A stretch of 64,000 bases of DNA from Dehalococcoidia bacterium (lineage in GTDB: Bacteria; Chloroflexota; Dehalococcoidia; DSTF01; JACRBR01). A program made the position numbers and the translations under genes. This document shows, one piece after another, positions 14,670-23,209 of the stretch (its first letter is position 1; every line of letters starts with the position of its first letter). The stretch covers positions 1-64,000 of the forward strand of contig JBBDXD010000003.1 of NCBI GenBank assembly GCA_040902535.1, in the 5' to 3' direction. A model generated the notes under the pieces. It saw only the letters and a list, made by a program, of their open reading frames with translations. It was not told the origin of the DNA and did not search any database.

Positions 14670-15959
14670 CTACACCTTCAGCAGCGAAGCGAACCGCTTG
14701 TCAGACTTGAACGGCCCGACGAGCGCGAGCGAGAGCTTTCGCTCATCGAGCAGCTTCTTCGCGACGCGACGAATGTCGTCGCTCGTCACCGCGTCGACCA
14801 GCGCAACCACTTCGTCGGGCGTCCGCACGAAGCCGTTGAGCATCTCTTGGCCGCCGATCCAGCCGCTGACGTTGCGCGTGTCTTCCATCCGCAGCAGCAG
14901 CCGTCCCTTCGACAGTTCCTTCGCCTTGTGCAGTTCGTCGTCGCTGACGCCGCTGTCGCGCACCAGCGCGAGCTGCTCGAGCAGCGCCCCCGTCGCCTCG
15001 ACGGTCTTCTTCGGGTCGACACCCGCGTAGACCGCGAACGCGCCCGTGTCCAGGTAGTGGCTGGCGTAGCTGTGGACGTCGTAGCAGAGGGCGCGCTTTT
15101 CGCGCAGCTCCATGAACAGCCGGCTGCTCATGCCTTCGCCGAGGATGACGCTGATCAGGTCGACCGCGAAACGATCGGGGTCCTGGTTCGAGAGCGCGTG
15201 TACCGCGATCTCGATGTGCGCCTGCTCCGTGCGCTTGTACTGCACCCGCGCCCGCGGGGCCGTCTGGCCGTCGATCGCGGGAATCCAGTCCGACGGGCTG
15301 CCCGCCTTCCAGTCGCCCAGCGCATCACGGAAAAACTCGACGATCTCGCCGTGCTCGATCGCCCCCGCCACCGCCACGACGATGTTGTTCGGCACGTACT
15401 GGCGGTGCATGTAGTCCAGCGTCCCCTCACGCGTTAGGCCGTTGACGGACGCCTCGGTGCCCGCCACGTCGCGCCCCAGGGGCTGGTCCGGCCACATCGT
15501 CGCGTCGAGCAGCACGTCGACGAGTTGCGCTGGCGAGTCCTCGATCGACGCCAACTCCTCGATGACGACCTTCCGCTCTTTTTCGATCTCCGCCGCCGCG
15601 ATGAGCGGGTTGCGAATCATGTCCGCGAGCACATCGGCGGCGCGCTGAAAGTGCGGCCGGGCGACCTTCGCGTAGTAGACGGTCAACTCCCGGTCGGTGC
15701 CGGCGTTCATGACGCCGCCGACCGCGTCGATCGTCTCCGAGATTAACTGTGCCGAGGGCCGCTTCTCGGTGCCCTTGAACAGCAGGTGCTCCAGCAGGTG
15801 CGAGAGCCCGGCTTCAACCGGCGTCTCATAGCGGGAGCCCGCGCCGACGTAGACGCTGACGGAGACAGATCGCGTCCCCGGCATCGGCGCCGACAGGATG
15901 CGTAGGCCGTTATCGAGCGTCGTCTTGCAGTACTGGGGGTCTTCGAAGGGTGATGTCAT
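14670..15959 (-). CDS. M16 family zinc metallopeptidase (processing-protease-like)
   Basis: The 429-residue protein has the inverted zinc motif HxxEH at H54-L-L-E57-H58 within GLSHLLEHLLFKGTEKR, as in mitochondrial processing peptidase and bacterial PqqL/YmxG-like proteins. GGVMNAGTDRELTVYYAKV and the C-terminal domain with GEGMSSRLFMELREKRALCYDVHSY are conserved. Single-chain members of this length dimerise. It probably degrades or processes peptides in the cytoplasm, as no signal peptide is seen when the start is placed at MTSPFEDPQYCKTTLDNG. An upstream in-frame extension lacks family similarity and is ignored. Confidence 0.88.
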   Translation of the reverse strand: MTSPFEDPQYCKTTLDNGLRILSAPMPGTRSVSVSVYVGAGSRYETPVEAGLSHLLEHLLFKGTEKRPSAQLISETIDAVGGVMNAGTDRELTVYYAKVARPHFQRAADVLADMIRNPLIAAAEIEKERKVVIEELASIEDSPAQLVDVLLDATMWPDQPLGRDVAGTEASVNGLTREGTLDYMHRQYVPNNIVVAVAGAIEHGEIVEFFRDALGDWKAGSPSDWIPAIDGQTAPRARVQYKRTEQAHIEIAVHALSNQDPDRFAVDLISVILGEGMSSRLFMELREKRALCYDVHSYASHYLDTGAFAVYAGVDPKKTVEATGALLEQLALVRDSGVSDDELHKAKELSKGRLLLRMEDTRNVSGWIGGQEMLNGFVRTPDEVVALVDAVTSDDIRRVAKKLLDERKLSLALVGPFKSDKRFASLLKV

Positions 15960-16151
15960 GGATGCGATCAGTGTAACAGGGTTCGCTGTTGACGCGCTCT
16001 TGCTTTCACGTGGGCCCATGTGTTTTGAACGAAGGACCAAGAACCTCGAACTTAGAACCTAAACCGGTCAGCGTGGACCTGAGGTTCCAGGTTCCTCATG
16101 ATCACAATTGAACAACGACGTTGTCGATCCGCCGCGACCCTGCATCTGCCG

Positions 16152-16187
16152 AAAAAACGAAGAGAGGCGCATTAGGCTGCGCCCCTC
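16152..16187 (-). terminator. Intrinsic terminator of the CAP-domain gene
   Basis: Read on the minus strand, GAGGGGCGCA and TGCGCCTCTC pair with one G-T wobble around a six-base loop, followed by TTCG and six T residues. It lies 24 bases after the stop of the lipoprotein gene. Confidence 0.8.
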
Positions 16188-16210
16188 CCAATGTCACGCC
16201 CTGCCGTCGA

Positions 16211-16714
16211 TCAGCAGGGGCGATTCCCATCGAAAATCATCGTGAAGTACACCTTGCCGTCGCGGCCCTTCGCGACCCCGGTGCCGAAGCGCGTGTAGTG
16301 GCAGCCAAGGATGTTCTCCATGTGCCCCGGACTCTTCCGCCACATCTCGACCGCGACGTCCGCCGTCTGCGGCCAGTCCCACGTGTTCCACGCGATGTTC
16401 TCGCCGGCCCATGCGTGCGGAACGCCGCGCTGGTCCATCAGACAGACGTAGTTGCAGCCGTCCGGAGGCTGGTGGCTGAAGTAGCCGCGCGCCGCCATGT
16501 CGCGGCTGCGGATGCGCGCGATCTCCACCAACGCCGGGTCGGCGACCAGCGGTGGCAGCCCGCGCGACGCCCGGATCTGGTTGATGCCGCTGTAGGTCTT
16601 GATTTCCGCCGCCACCTCGACCGTGCAGCCGGAGAGCAGGCCGATCGCCAGGGCGCCAAACACCACCAGCGTCCCGAGTGGTAGATACGATCGAAGACGG
16701 TGCCACCGGTTCAC
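16211..16714 (-). CDS. CAP/SCP-domain secreted lipoprotein
   Basis: The 167-residue protein has an N-terminal hydrophobic helix ending in LLSGC, a lipobox that would anchor it to the outside of the membrane. A CAP (SCP/PR-1/YkwD) domain follows: INQIRASRGLPPLV, the His in YFSHQPPDG, HAWAGENIAWN and SPGHMENILGCHYTRFGTGV. Those His and Glu residues form the CAP cavity. Bacterial CAP proteins are extracellular and of mostly unknown function. The GTG start is chosen because GGAAGGAG lies six bases before it; a longer frame to 16738 has no such site. Confidence 0.85.
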   Translation of the reverse strand: MNRWHRLRSYLPLGTLVVFGALAIGLLSGCTVEVAAEIKTYSGINQIRASRGLPPLVADPALVEIARIRSRDMAARGYFSHQPPDGCNYVCLMDQRGVPHAWAGENIAWNTWDWPQTADVAVEMWRKSPGHMENILGCHYTRFGTGVAKGRDGKVYFTMIFDGNRPC

Positions 16715-17080
16715 GTCCGACTCCTTCCACTTCCACAATCGGATGGAATCGACGCGTCTGATGGTCTGCGCACCCGGATTCGTAATCCCTCATCCCGGCG
16801 CGTGGCGATCCTTCGCAATGGCAATCCTTGCACTGAGGCGCGCCAGCGCGCGCTCGCTCCCTCCGCCCGGGGGCGAGGGAATCGCGACTCGTTCCAGCGG
16901 GGTCGCTCTTCAGTTCCAGGAGGCCCTGCCCCAAGGCCGCGGCTACCCTACACGAGCCGTCAAGGCCTTGACTACCCTCTGATCCGTCACAGGTCTGTTA
17001 TGGGACTGCCCACCCAGATACGCCACATCGGTATGTCGGGGCGAACCACGACGCCCCGCATCGGCTATTCCTATGCCGGT
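16715..17080. other. Gene-free spacer, no clear element
   Basis: Between the CAP lipoprotein gene and the convergent hydrolase gene I see no coding frame with family similarity. There is only moderate-GC sequence with short GGCGAGGG-like stretches. It should contain the CAP gene promoter, but no convincing -35/-10 pair stands out. Confidence 0.4.
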
Positions 17081-17863
17081 TTAGGACGCGAGGAACTTAT
17101 CGACCAGGGCGTTGTAGATATCCGCCCGCTCGAAGTAGACAGAATGTCCGGCCTTCGCGACGCGCTCCACGCTGGCGTTCGGAAAGCACCCGGCGGCCGC
17201 ATCGATGATCGGCGGCTGAATGACGATGTCCTCCTCGCCGGCGATGAACAGCACGGGCAATTTGACCCCGGCGGCTTCTTCGGCAGACACGTTGCCGCAC
17301 GAGCGTATGAGTTCACCCAACTGAGCACGCTCGCGGGGCGGATTGAGCGCGTCGATCTCCGCGTAAAGGAACGCGAGGTCCGGTTGTTCGTCGCGCATGC
17401 GGGCGCCTGCCGCCGGATGCACGCCCTCGGGCGGCGGCCCGGCGTTCTGGCTCGCTGAGCGCGCGGCGGCCGTCACCTCCGGCGTCGAAAGTCCGCCCGG
17501 CGTGTCTGACATGACGAGCTTCACGACGCGCTCAGGGTGCCGGACCGCAAACCGCAGGCACGTCCAGCCGCCCATCGACTGCGCGACGAGGTGCGCCCGT
17601 TCGATGGCCAAATGATCGAGCAGCGCCCGCAGGTCATCGGCGAAGGCGGCGCCCATGCGGCCATCAGCGTCGATCGACTGCCCGAACCCGCGGTGGTCGA
17701 AGACGATGCAGGTATAGCCGCTCTCGAAGTGTGGCACCTGCTGCCACCACGACAGGTGGTTGCCGCCCGCCCCGTGCGCGAAGACGATCGCCGGCGCGCC
17801 GCCGGGCTTCGGCCCGTGCCGCTCGTAGTAGATGCGCCCGCCCTCGACATCGACAAACGGCAT
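17081..17863 (-). CDS. Alpha/beta hydrolase
   Basis: This 260-residue cytoplasmic hydrolase has an oxyanion-hole segment FAHGAGGNHLSWW, nucleophile Ser96 in VAQSMGGWTC, an acidic residue in IAGEEDIVI and the catalytic His near residue 240 in KAGHSVYFER. HRGFGQSIDADGR after the third strand is typical of haloperoxidase/3-oxoadipate-lactonase-like members. The substrate is unknown. The ATG is preceded by TAGGAT at six bases, with TTGCCC 16 bases further up, a good leaderless promoter. It is divergent from the following plus-strand gene. Confidence 0.88.
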   Translation of the reverse strand: MPFVDVEGGRIYYERHGPKPGGAPAIVFAHGAGGNHLSWWQQVPHFESGYTCIVFDHRGFGQSIDADGRMGAAFADDLRALLDHLAIERAHLVAQSMGGWTCLRFAVRHPERVVKLVMSDTPGGLSTPEVTAAARSASQNAGPPPEGVHPAAGARMRDEQPDLAFLYAEIDALNPPRERAQLGELIRSCGNVSAEEAAGVKLPVLFIAGEEDIVIQPPIIDAAAGCFPNASVERVAKAGHSVYFERADIYNALVDKFLAS

Positions 17864-17869
17864 AGCGCG

Positions 17870-17875
17870 ATCCTA
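17870..17875 (-). promoter_or_regulatory. -10 element (TAGGAT) of a leaderless gene
   Basis: TAGGAT lies six bases before the hydrolase ATG on the minus strand, with TTGCCC at a 16-base spacing upstream. No ribosome-binding site is present. Confidence 0.5.
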
Positions 17876-17984
17876 GACATCGCGGCGTTACGGGCAATCG
17901 CGCGCAGTCGTACACTGGGAGTGTTATGCGAGCGATGTTCGAACGGCGTCCTGGCGTGTGTGCGTCTCCTGAGAGTCCCCGGAC

Positions 17985-18659
17985 GTGACCACCAGCATGC
18001 CCGCCGACGCTCCCCACAACCTCAACGACTTTCTTCGCGCCAACGGCTATAACACGCCCGACGCGATGGCCCGCGCCCGCGCCGTGCTCGAAGCCGCCGG
18101 CCTGACGAACCCGCGCAAGAAGGCGATGGCATCCTCGAAGCTGGACGCGGCGAAGAACGCGCTGGCGTCGACGCTCCTGCGCGTCTGCGGCGACGAGTGC
18201 GCCGCGCTCGCACGGTCCATGCGCAACGAGCGCCGCGAGCCCGTCGTCACGTCCGGCACGACGTGCGAAGTCTGTGGCGGCTCGAACAATCGCCGCGCCG
18301 CGATCGCCTGCGGCATGACGCTGCGGCGCAACAAGGTCAAGCACGTGCTCGTCGTCGGTGGGACGGCGCCGCAACAGCACGAACTGACGGCGCTCCTCGG
18401 CGGTGACGGCATCGAACTTGAGTTCGTCGACGGCACGGGCAAGTCGCACTCGCAGCGCGATGCGATCGCGAACATGCGCCGCGCCGATGTCGTCGTCATC
18501 TGGGGTGCGACGCCGCTGCGCCACGCCGTCTCGAACCTCTACACCGATGCGCCGCTTCCCGGCCTGCGCGTGATCTCCGTCCCCCGCCGTGGCATCGAAG
18601 CGCTCTGCGGTGAAGTGATCCGCAGTTTCCGCGACACGCCGCTCAGCACGCGTCGCTGA
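17985..18659 (+). CDS. DUF2325-like protein of unknown function
   Basis: The 224-residue protein has an N-terminal Ala-rich helical part, a CEVCGG motif (with another Cys in IACGMTLRR) that may bind a metal, and a C-terminal domain beginning HVLVVGGTAPQQHELTALL with a later ADVVVIWGATPLRHAVSNLY. The C-terminal part resembles DUF2325, a small Rossmann-like domain of unknown function. The GTG start follows GAGAG by about nine bases; GTG is the only sensible start near the conserved region. There is no operon partner: both neighbours are on the other strand. I cannot give a function. Confidence 0.5.
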   Translation: MTTSMPADAPHNLNDFLRANGYNTPDAMARARAVLEAAGLTNPRKKAMASSKLDAAKNALASTLLRVCGDECAALARSMRNERREPVVTSGTTCEVCGGSNNRRAAIACGMTLRRNKVKHVLVVGGTAPQQHELTALLGGDGIELEFVDGTGKSHSQRDAIANMRRADVVVIWGATPLRHAVSNLYTDAPLPGLRVISVPRRGIEALCGEVIRSFRDTPLSTRR

Positions 18660-18716
18660 CTGTGCAGGATCGCGGCATCAGTCGATGCTCGAGATTGCCG
18701 GGTACGACGTGAAACG

Positions 18717-20003
18717 TCAGCGCTTGTCCATCGGCACGTAGTCGCACTGCCGCCGCCCCGTGTACACCTGCCGCGGTCGCGCGATCTTTTGCTCCGGGTC
18801 CGTGATCATCTCGCGCCACTGCGCCACCCAACCCGCCGTCCGCGGGATCGCGAAGAGCACCGGGAACATCTCGACCGGGAAGCCAAGCGCCTGGTAGATG
18901 ATGCCCGAATAGAAATCGACGTTCGGGTACAACTTGCGTTCGATGAAGTAGTCATCCTCCAGCGCGATCCGCTCCAACTCGAGCGCGATGTCGAGCAGCG
19001 GGTTGCGCCCAACCTGCTCGAACACCTCATCGGCTGTGCGCTTGATGATCTTGGCGCGCGGGTCGTAGTTCTTGTACACGCGGTGCCCGAAGCCCATCAG
19101 GCGGCCTTCGCCGGACTTGAACTTCTTCACGAACTCCGGCACCCGCTTCTTGTCGCCGATCTCTTCGAGCATCCGCAGCACTTCTTCGTTGGCGCCGCCG
19201 TGCAGCGGCCCGTAGAGCGCCGCCGCCGCGGCCGCCGTCGACGAGTACGGGTCGCTCCGCGAACTGCCGACCGAACGCATGGCGTTGGTGCTGCAATTCT
19301 GCTCGTGGTCCGCGTGCAGGATGAACAGGACATCCATCGCGCGTTCCAGCACCGGGTTGGGCTTGTACTCCACCTGGCCCATGCGCCACAGCATGTTCAG
19401 GAAATTGCCCGGGAACGACAGGCCGTTGTCCGGGTAGACATACGGCATGCCGCGGTTGTGCCGGTAACAGAACGCCGCGAGCGTCGGCATCTTCGCGATC
19501 AGCCGCCACGTCTGCGCCTCGCGCGACTCCGGGTCGTCGACGTGACGCGCCTCCGGATAGAACGTCGAGAGCGCGCCGATCGTGCCGACGAGCATGCCCA
19601 TGGGATGTGCGTCGTACCGAAACCCCTCGACGAACTTCTTGATGTTCTCGTGTACCATCGTGTGGTACGTGATGTTGTGCGTCCACTCGTCGAGTTGCGC
19701 CTTCGTCGGCAGTTCGCCGTAGATGATCAAGTACGCGGTTTCCAGGTAGGTGCTCTGCTCCGCCAACTGCTCGATCGGATATCCGCGATACTCGAGCACA
19801 CCGCGGTCCCCGTCGATGTACGTAATGGCGCTCTGGCACGACGCCGTGTTGGTGAACGCCGGGTCGTACGTCATCAGCCCGAAGTCGCCCTCGTTGACCC
19901 GGATCTGCCGGAGGTCCATCGCGCGCACGGTGCCGTTGCTGACGGGAATCTCGTACGACTGGCCCGTGCGATTGTCGGTGACGGTGAGCGTGTCGCTCGG
20001 CAT
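18717..20003 (-). CDS. gltA: Citrate synthase (Si type)
   Basis: The 428-residue enzyme condenses oxaloacetate and acetyl-CoA to citrate, entering the TCA cycle. Catalytic regions are visible in order: HADHEQNCSTNAMR, GPLHGGANEEVLRML and GFGHRVYKNYDPRAK, then the Asp/Arg region VDFYSGIIYQALGFPVEMF. The length and N-terminal DNRTGQSYEIPVSNGTVRA match the larger hexameric type II bacterial enzyme. The ATG at 20003 has AAGGAGG five bases upstream; further in-frame sequence upstream is non-coding. Two copies of TATAGCTGC sit in the promoter region near 20085. Confidence 0.95.
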   Translation of the reverse strand: MPSDTLTVTDNRTGQSYEIPVSNGTVRAMDLRQIRVNEGDFGLMTYDPAFTNTASCQSAITYIDGDRGVLEYRGYPIEQLAEQSTYLETAYLIIYGELPTKAQLDEWTHNITYHTMVHENIKKFVEGFRYDAHPMGMLVGTIGALSTFYPEARHVDDPESREAQTWRLIAKMPTLAAFCYRHNRGMPYVYPDNGLSFPGNFLNMLWRMGQVEYKPNPVLERAMDVLFILHADHEQNCSTNAMRSVGSSRSDPYSSTAAAAAALYGPLHGGANEEVLRMLEEIGDKKRVPEFVKKFKSGEGRLMGFGHRVYKNYDPRAKIIKRTADEVFEQVGRNPLLDIALELERIALEDDYFIERKLYPNVDFYSGIIYQALGFPVEMFPVLFAIPRTAGWVAQWREMITDPEQKIARPRQVYTGRRQCDYVPMDKR

Positions 20004-20160
20004 CAAGGCCTCCTTGCGATGAGAGACGCGCGCGCGGATCGCGCGTGTGCGGTGGCTCGATCCGAGGATAGCAGCTATAGCAGCTATAGAATCCGCTCTC
20101 GCGGCGCACATCCGATCGCGTCCGGTCCGCGCTCGCAGCGCGAAGTCGGGTGAGCCGCGT

Positions 20161-20190
20161 TTGACACCGCAATGACGCCGGTCGCATACT
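20161..20190 (+). promoter_or_regulatory. Promoter of the oligopeptide-binding gene
   Basis: TTGACA (20161-20166), an 18-base spacer and CATACT (20185-20190) put the start of transcription near 20197. The ATG at 20172 would then lie upstream of the start site, so a downstream codon such as TTG 20253 may be the true start. Confidence 0.5.
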
Positions 20191-21944
20191 CCGACTCACC
20201 AACTGGTCGGACTTTTGGTGGCGGGTGGTCAGTTAGCGCGAGGCGGCCGGGATTGGGCGGCTACTGGGACCGGTTTTCGGCGGCGCGCATCGGGCGCCGG
20301 CGCTTTCTGAGCCGCGCTGCTGCGGCCGGTGGCTCGGCGGCGCTCCTGCTCGCCGGGTGCAGCGGCTCGTCGTCTACCTCCACCGTCTCCGACGTTGAAG
20401 GCCGCACGGCATCGCCGTCGGAGCCGGACGTGCTCAATCCGGCCGGCCCGCCGCGGCGAGGCGGCCGCTTCGTCACGGCGAACGCCGCGAGCCTGGGCAC
20501 GTTCGACCCGCACCTCGGCATCGCCGTTGCGTCGGCGTATTTCCCGCGCGTGTATAACGTGCTGGTCAATCAGTCTGCAACCAAGCCCGAGTTCCTCTAC
20601 CACGACCTCGCCGAGTCGTACGAGATCGTCGATGAGCTGACGTATGTGTTCCAGTTGCGGCCGGGCGTAACGATCGGGCCCAACGACCTGGACGTGCCGG
20701 AACGCGATCTGGATGCGGAAGACGTCCGTGTATCGCTCGAGCGCATCAGCTCGACGCCGAACGCCGTGAATTACTCGTTCGCCAGCGAACACATCGACTC
20801 CGTGCGCGTCGATGGCAGCGCCGTGACGGTGCGTACCACCGCGCCGTACGCATGGTTCCTCAATCGCATCGGCCAATTCACGAACTCCATCGCCCCGCGC
20901 GAACTGTTGACCGGCAACCTCGATCGGCTCGCAGCGCAAGCCGCGGGCGCCGGGCCTTTTCGCTTGACCGACGCGCGCGAGAGCGAATCGGCCAAGTTTG
21001 ACCGCAACCCGAACTACTACCGCACCGACCCCGAGAACAACGGCGCCCAACTCCCCTACGTCGATGGGCTCGACGTGCTGGTCATCTTCGACCGCGCGAC
21101 GCAGCGGACGGCATTCGAGACGGATCAGGTGCACCTGCTCATGACCGGCAGCGGCGAGGAAGCGCGCGCCCTCAGCGACGCCGTGATCGCGCGCGACCCA
21201 TTCTTCGCGTACGTATCGTTCACCATGAACCCGACGCGCCCACCCTTCACCGATCCACGCGTGCGGCGCGCGATCTCTCTGGCAATCGACCGCCAGCGCT
21301 TCGTCGACGTCGTGTACGGTGGCGACGCCCAGGCCGACGGTCTGGTGCAATGGTCACTCGGCGCCTACGCGCTCCCGCCCGACGAACTTGCGCGGCTCCA
21401 GCCGTACGACCCCGAAGAAGCAAAGCGCATCGTCAAGGAGGTCGGCGGCATCCGCATCAAAATGATGTATCCGGCAAATACGCCGATCCTCGAGCATTCG
21501 TCGCACCTGCCGATCTTCATCGAGCAACTGCGCGCGGCGGACATCGACGTCGACGAAGACCCGCTCGAGTTCACGACGTGGATCGACGACTACCTGAACA
21601 TGCGGTACGACTGCTCGCTCGCCCTCAATCAGACGTACGAGACGCCGGAACTGCCACTCGCGTTTCACCTCGAGGGTGGCCCGTTCGGCGACCAGAAATA
21701 CGTGCGCGGCCTCGGCGACCCCGATATCGAAGCCGCCGTCGCGAAGGTGAGCCGCACGCTGGGCTTCGAGGAGCGCGTGGAAGCGGTGCACGAGGCGCAG
21801 CGCGTGATCTACGAAAAAGCGCCGATGATGCTGCCGCTGGTGACGCCGTATAACCACCTGGCCTACCGGCCGCAGGTCAAGAACATCCCGGCCGGCATCG
21901 GCACCTCAGGGTATTTCATCAACACCTTCTGGATGGACGTCTAG
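20172..21944 (+). CDS. ABC transporter substrate-binding protein, family 5 (Tat lipoprotein)
   Basis: The protein is up to 590 residues and belongs to the extracellular solute-binding family 5 (oligopeptide, dipeptide or nickel). Near residue 42 it has a twin-arginine motif (GRRRFLSR), a hydrophobic run and a lipobox (LLLAGCSGS), so it should be exported folded by Tat and lipid-anchored. The family core follows: TFDPHLGIA, then YEIVDELTYVFQLRPGV and FTDPRVRRAISLAIDRQRFVDVVYGG. No permease or ATPase gene adjoins it. The start is uncertain: ATG 20172 lies between the apparent promoter elements, and TTG 20253, after a GAGG, would still keep the whole signal peptide. Confidence 0.85.
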   Translation: MTPVAYSDSPTGRTFGGGWSVSARRPGLGGYWDRFSAARIGRRRFLSRAAAAGGSAALLLAGCSGSSSTSTVSDVEGRTASPSEPDVLNPAGPPRRGGRFVTANAASLGTFDPHLGIAVASAYFPRVYNVLVNQSATKPEFLYHDLAESYEIVDELTYVFQLRPGVTIGPNDLDVPERDLDAEDVRVSLERISSTPNAVNYSFASEHIDSVRVDGSAVTVRTTAPYAWFLNRIGQFTNSIAPRELLTGNLDRLAAQAAGAGPFRLTDARESESAKFDRNPNYYRTDPENNGAQLPYVDGLDVLVIFDRATQRTAFETDQVHLLMTGSGEEARALSDAVIARDPFFAYVSFTMNPTRPPFTDPRVRRAISLAIDRQRFVDVVYGGDAQADGLVQWSLGAYALPPDELARLQPYDPEEAKRIVKEVGGIRIKMMYPANTPILEHSSHLPIFIEQLRAADIDVDEDPLEFTTWIDDYLNMRYDCSLALNQTYETPELPLAFHLEGGPFGDQKYVRGLGDPDIEAAVAKVSRTLGFEERVEAVHEAQRVIYEKAPMMLPLVTPYNHLAYRPQVKNIPAGIGTSGYFINTFWMDV

Positions 21945-22042
21945 CCCGCTCACCCGTGCGACGCAAAAGCCCCGATGTAGTTTCTATCGCGCCGGCGATC
22001 TACGATCCCGTCGCCGCCCGTTTCGGGCGGGAGAGGAGGCGC

Positions 22043-22990
22043 ATGGAGTACAGGAGTCTCGGTAAGTCCGGGTTGCAGGTGTCGGTGACCGGTCTTGGTT
22101 GCAACAACTTCGGCATGCGGATCGATGACGCACAGACGAAGGCCGTCGTCGACCGCGCGCTCGACCTTGGCATCAACTTCTTCGACACCGCCGACGTGTA
22201 CGGAGGGCGCGGCAAGTCCGAGGAGTTCCTCGGCAACGCGCTCAAAGGCCGCCGCCGCGATGCGATCGTCGCCACGAAGTTCCGCAGCCCCATGGGCGAA
22301 GGCCCGCTATGGGCCGGCGGTTCGCGCCGCTACATCTTCGATGCGGTCGATGATAGCCTGCGTCGCCTCGGCACCGATTACATCGACCTCTACCAGATCC
22401 ATTCCCCGGATCAGTCAACGCCGATCGACGAGACTATGCGCGCGCTCGACGACGTCGTCCGCGCCGGCAAGGTTCGCTACATCGGCTGCTCGAATTACCA
22501 GGGCTGGCAGGTCGTCGAGGCGCAGTGGATCGCGCGCACCGGCCGCACCATGCCGTTCATCTCCGCGCAAAACCACTACAACCTGCTGGACCGTCGCATC
22601 GAGAGGGAGTTAGTGCCGGCGTGCGCAGAGTACGGCCTCGGCGTGCTGCCGTTCTTTCCGCTCGCCAGCGGCTTCCTCACCGGCAAGTATCGCCCCGGGC
22701 AGCCGCCGCCCGAAGGCACGCGCCTCGCGCTGATGGGCGGCGAGCGCGCTAAACAGGCGCTGAGCGACGACAACTTCGAGGTGCTCTCCAAGCTCGAGGC
22801 GTTCATCGAGCCGCGCGGGCGCAGCATGGTCGACCTGGCGATCGGCTGGCTCGCCTCGCAGCCCGTGATCTCGAGCGTCATTGCGGGCGCGACGAAGCCT
22901 GAGCAGGTCGAGCAGAACGTCCGCGCGGCGGAATGGCGTCTGAGCGCCGAAGAGTTGGCCGAGGTCGACGCCATCACGCGCCGGCGCTGA
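22043..22990 (+). CDS. Aldo/keto reductase
   Basis: This 315-residue NADPH-dependent reductase is of the YghZ/Kv-beta-like group: MEYRSLGKSGLQVSVTGLGC, the catalytic Asp and Tyr in FFDTADVYGGRGKSEEFLG, the lysine in VATKF, the His in DLYQIHSPD, and QNHYNLLDRRIERELVPAC. The cofactor-binding end is SSVIAGATKPEQVEQNV. It reduces aldehydes or ketones in the cytoplasm; the substrate is unknown. The ATG has GAGAGGAGG just upstream, while a longer in-frame start at 21956 lies within a few bases of the previous stop and lacks family similarity. Confidence 0.93.
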   Translation: MEYRSLGKSGLQVSVTGLGCNNFGMRIDDAQTKAVVDRALDLGINFFDTADVYGGRGKSEEFLGNALKGRRRDAIVATKFRSPMGEGPLWAGGSRRYIFDAVDDSLRRLGTDYIDLYQIHSPDQSTPIDETMRALDDVVRAGKVRYIGCSNYQGWQVVEAQWIARTGRTMPFISAQNHYNLLDRRIERELVPACAEYGLGVLPFFPLASGFLTGKYRPGQPPPEGTRLALMGGERAKQALSDDNFEVLSKLEAFIEPRGRSMVDLAIGWLASQPVISSVIAGATKPEQVEQNVRAAEWRLSAEELAEVDAITRRR

Positions 22991-23209
22991 CTTTGTGAGC
23001 GCAAGCACAGATGACGCCTGCGCGGACGCTAAACTGAATCACCCATAAGCGTCGAAGTTGACGATAACGTGCGGCGCGCGCGTGAATGGGCCGAATCGGC
23101 GCCTTCTGCGTGCTGTCGCGGAATCGCCTCCGGAAGTTGACGTAAATGACGAGATTCGGCGAGACGAGCGGTGGCGCCGCCACGCGCCGGTCGTTCTCCA
23201 GAGCAGAGA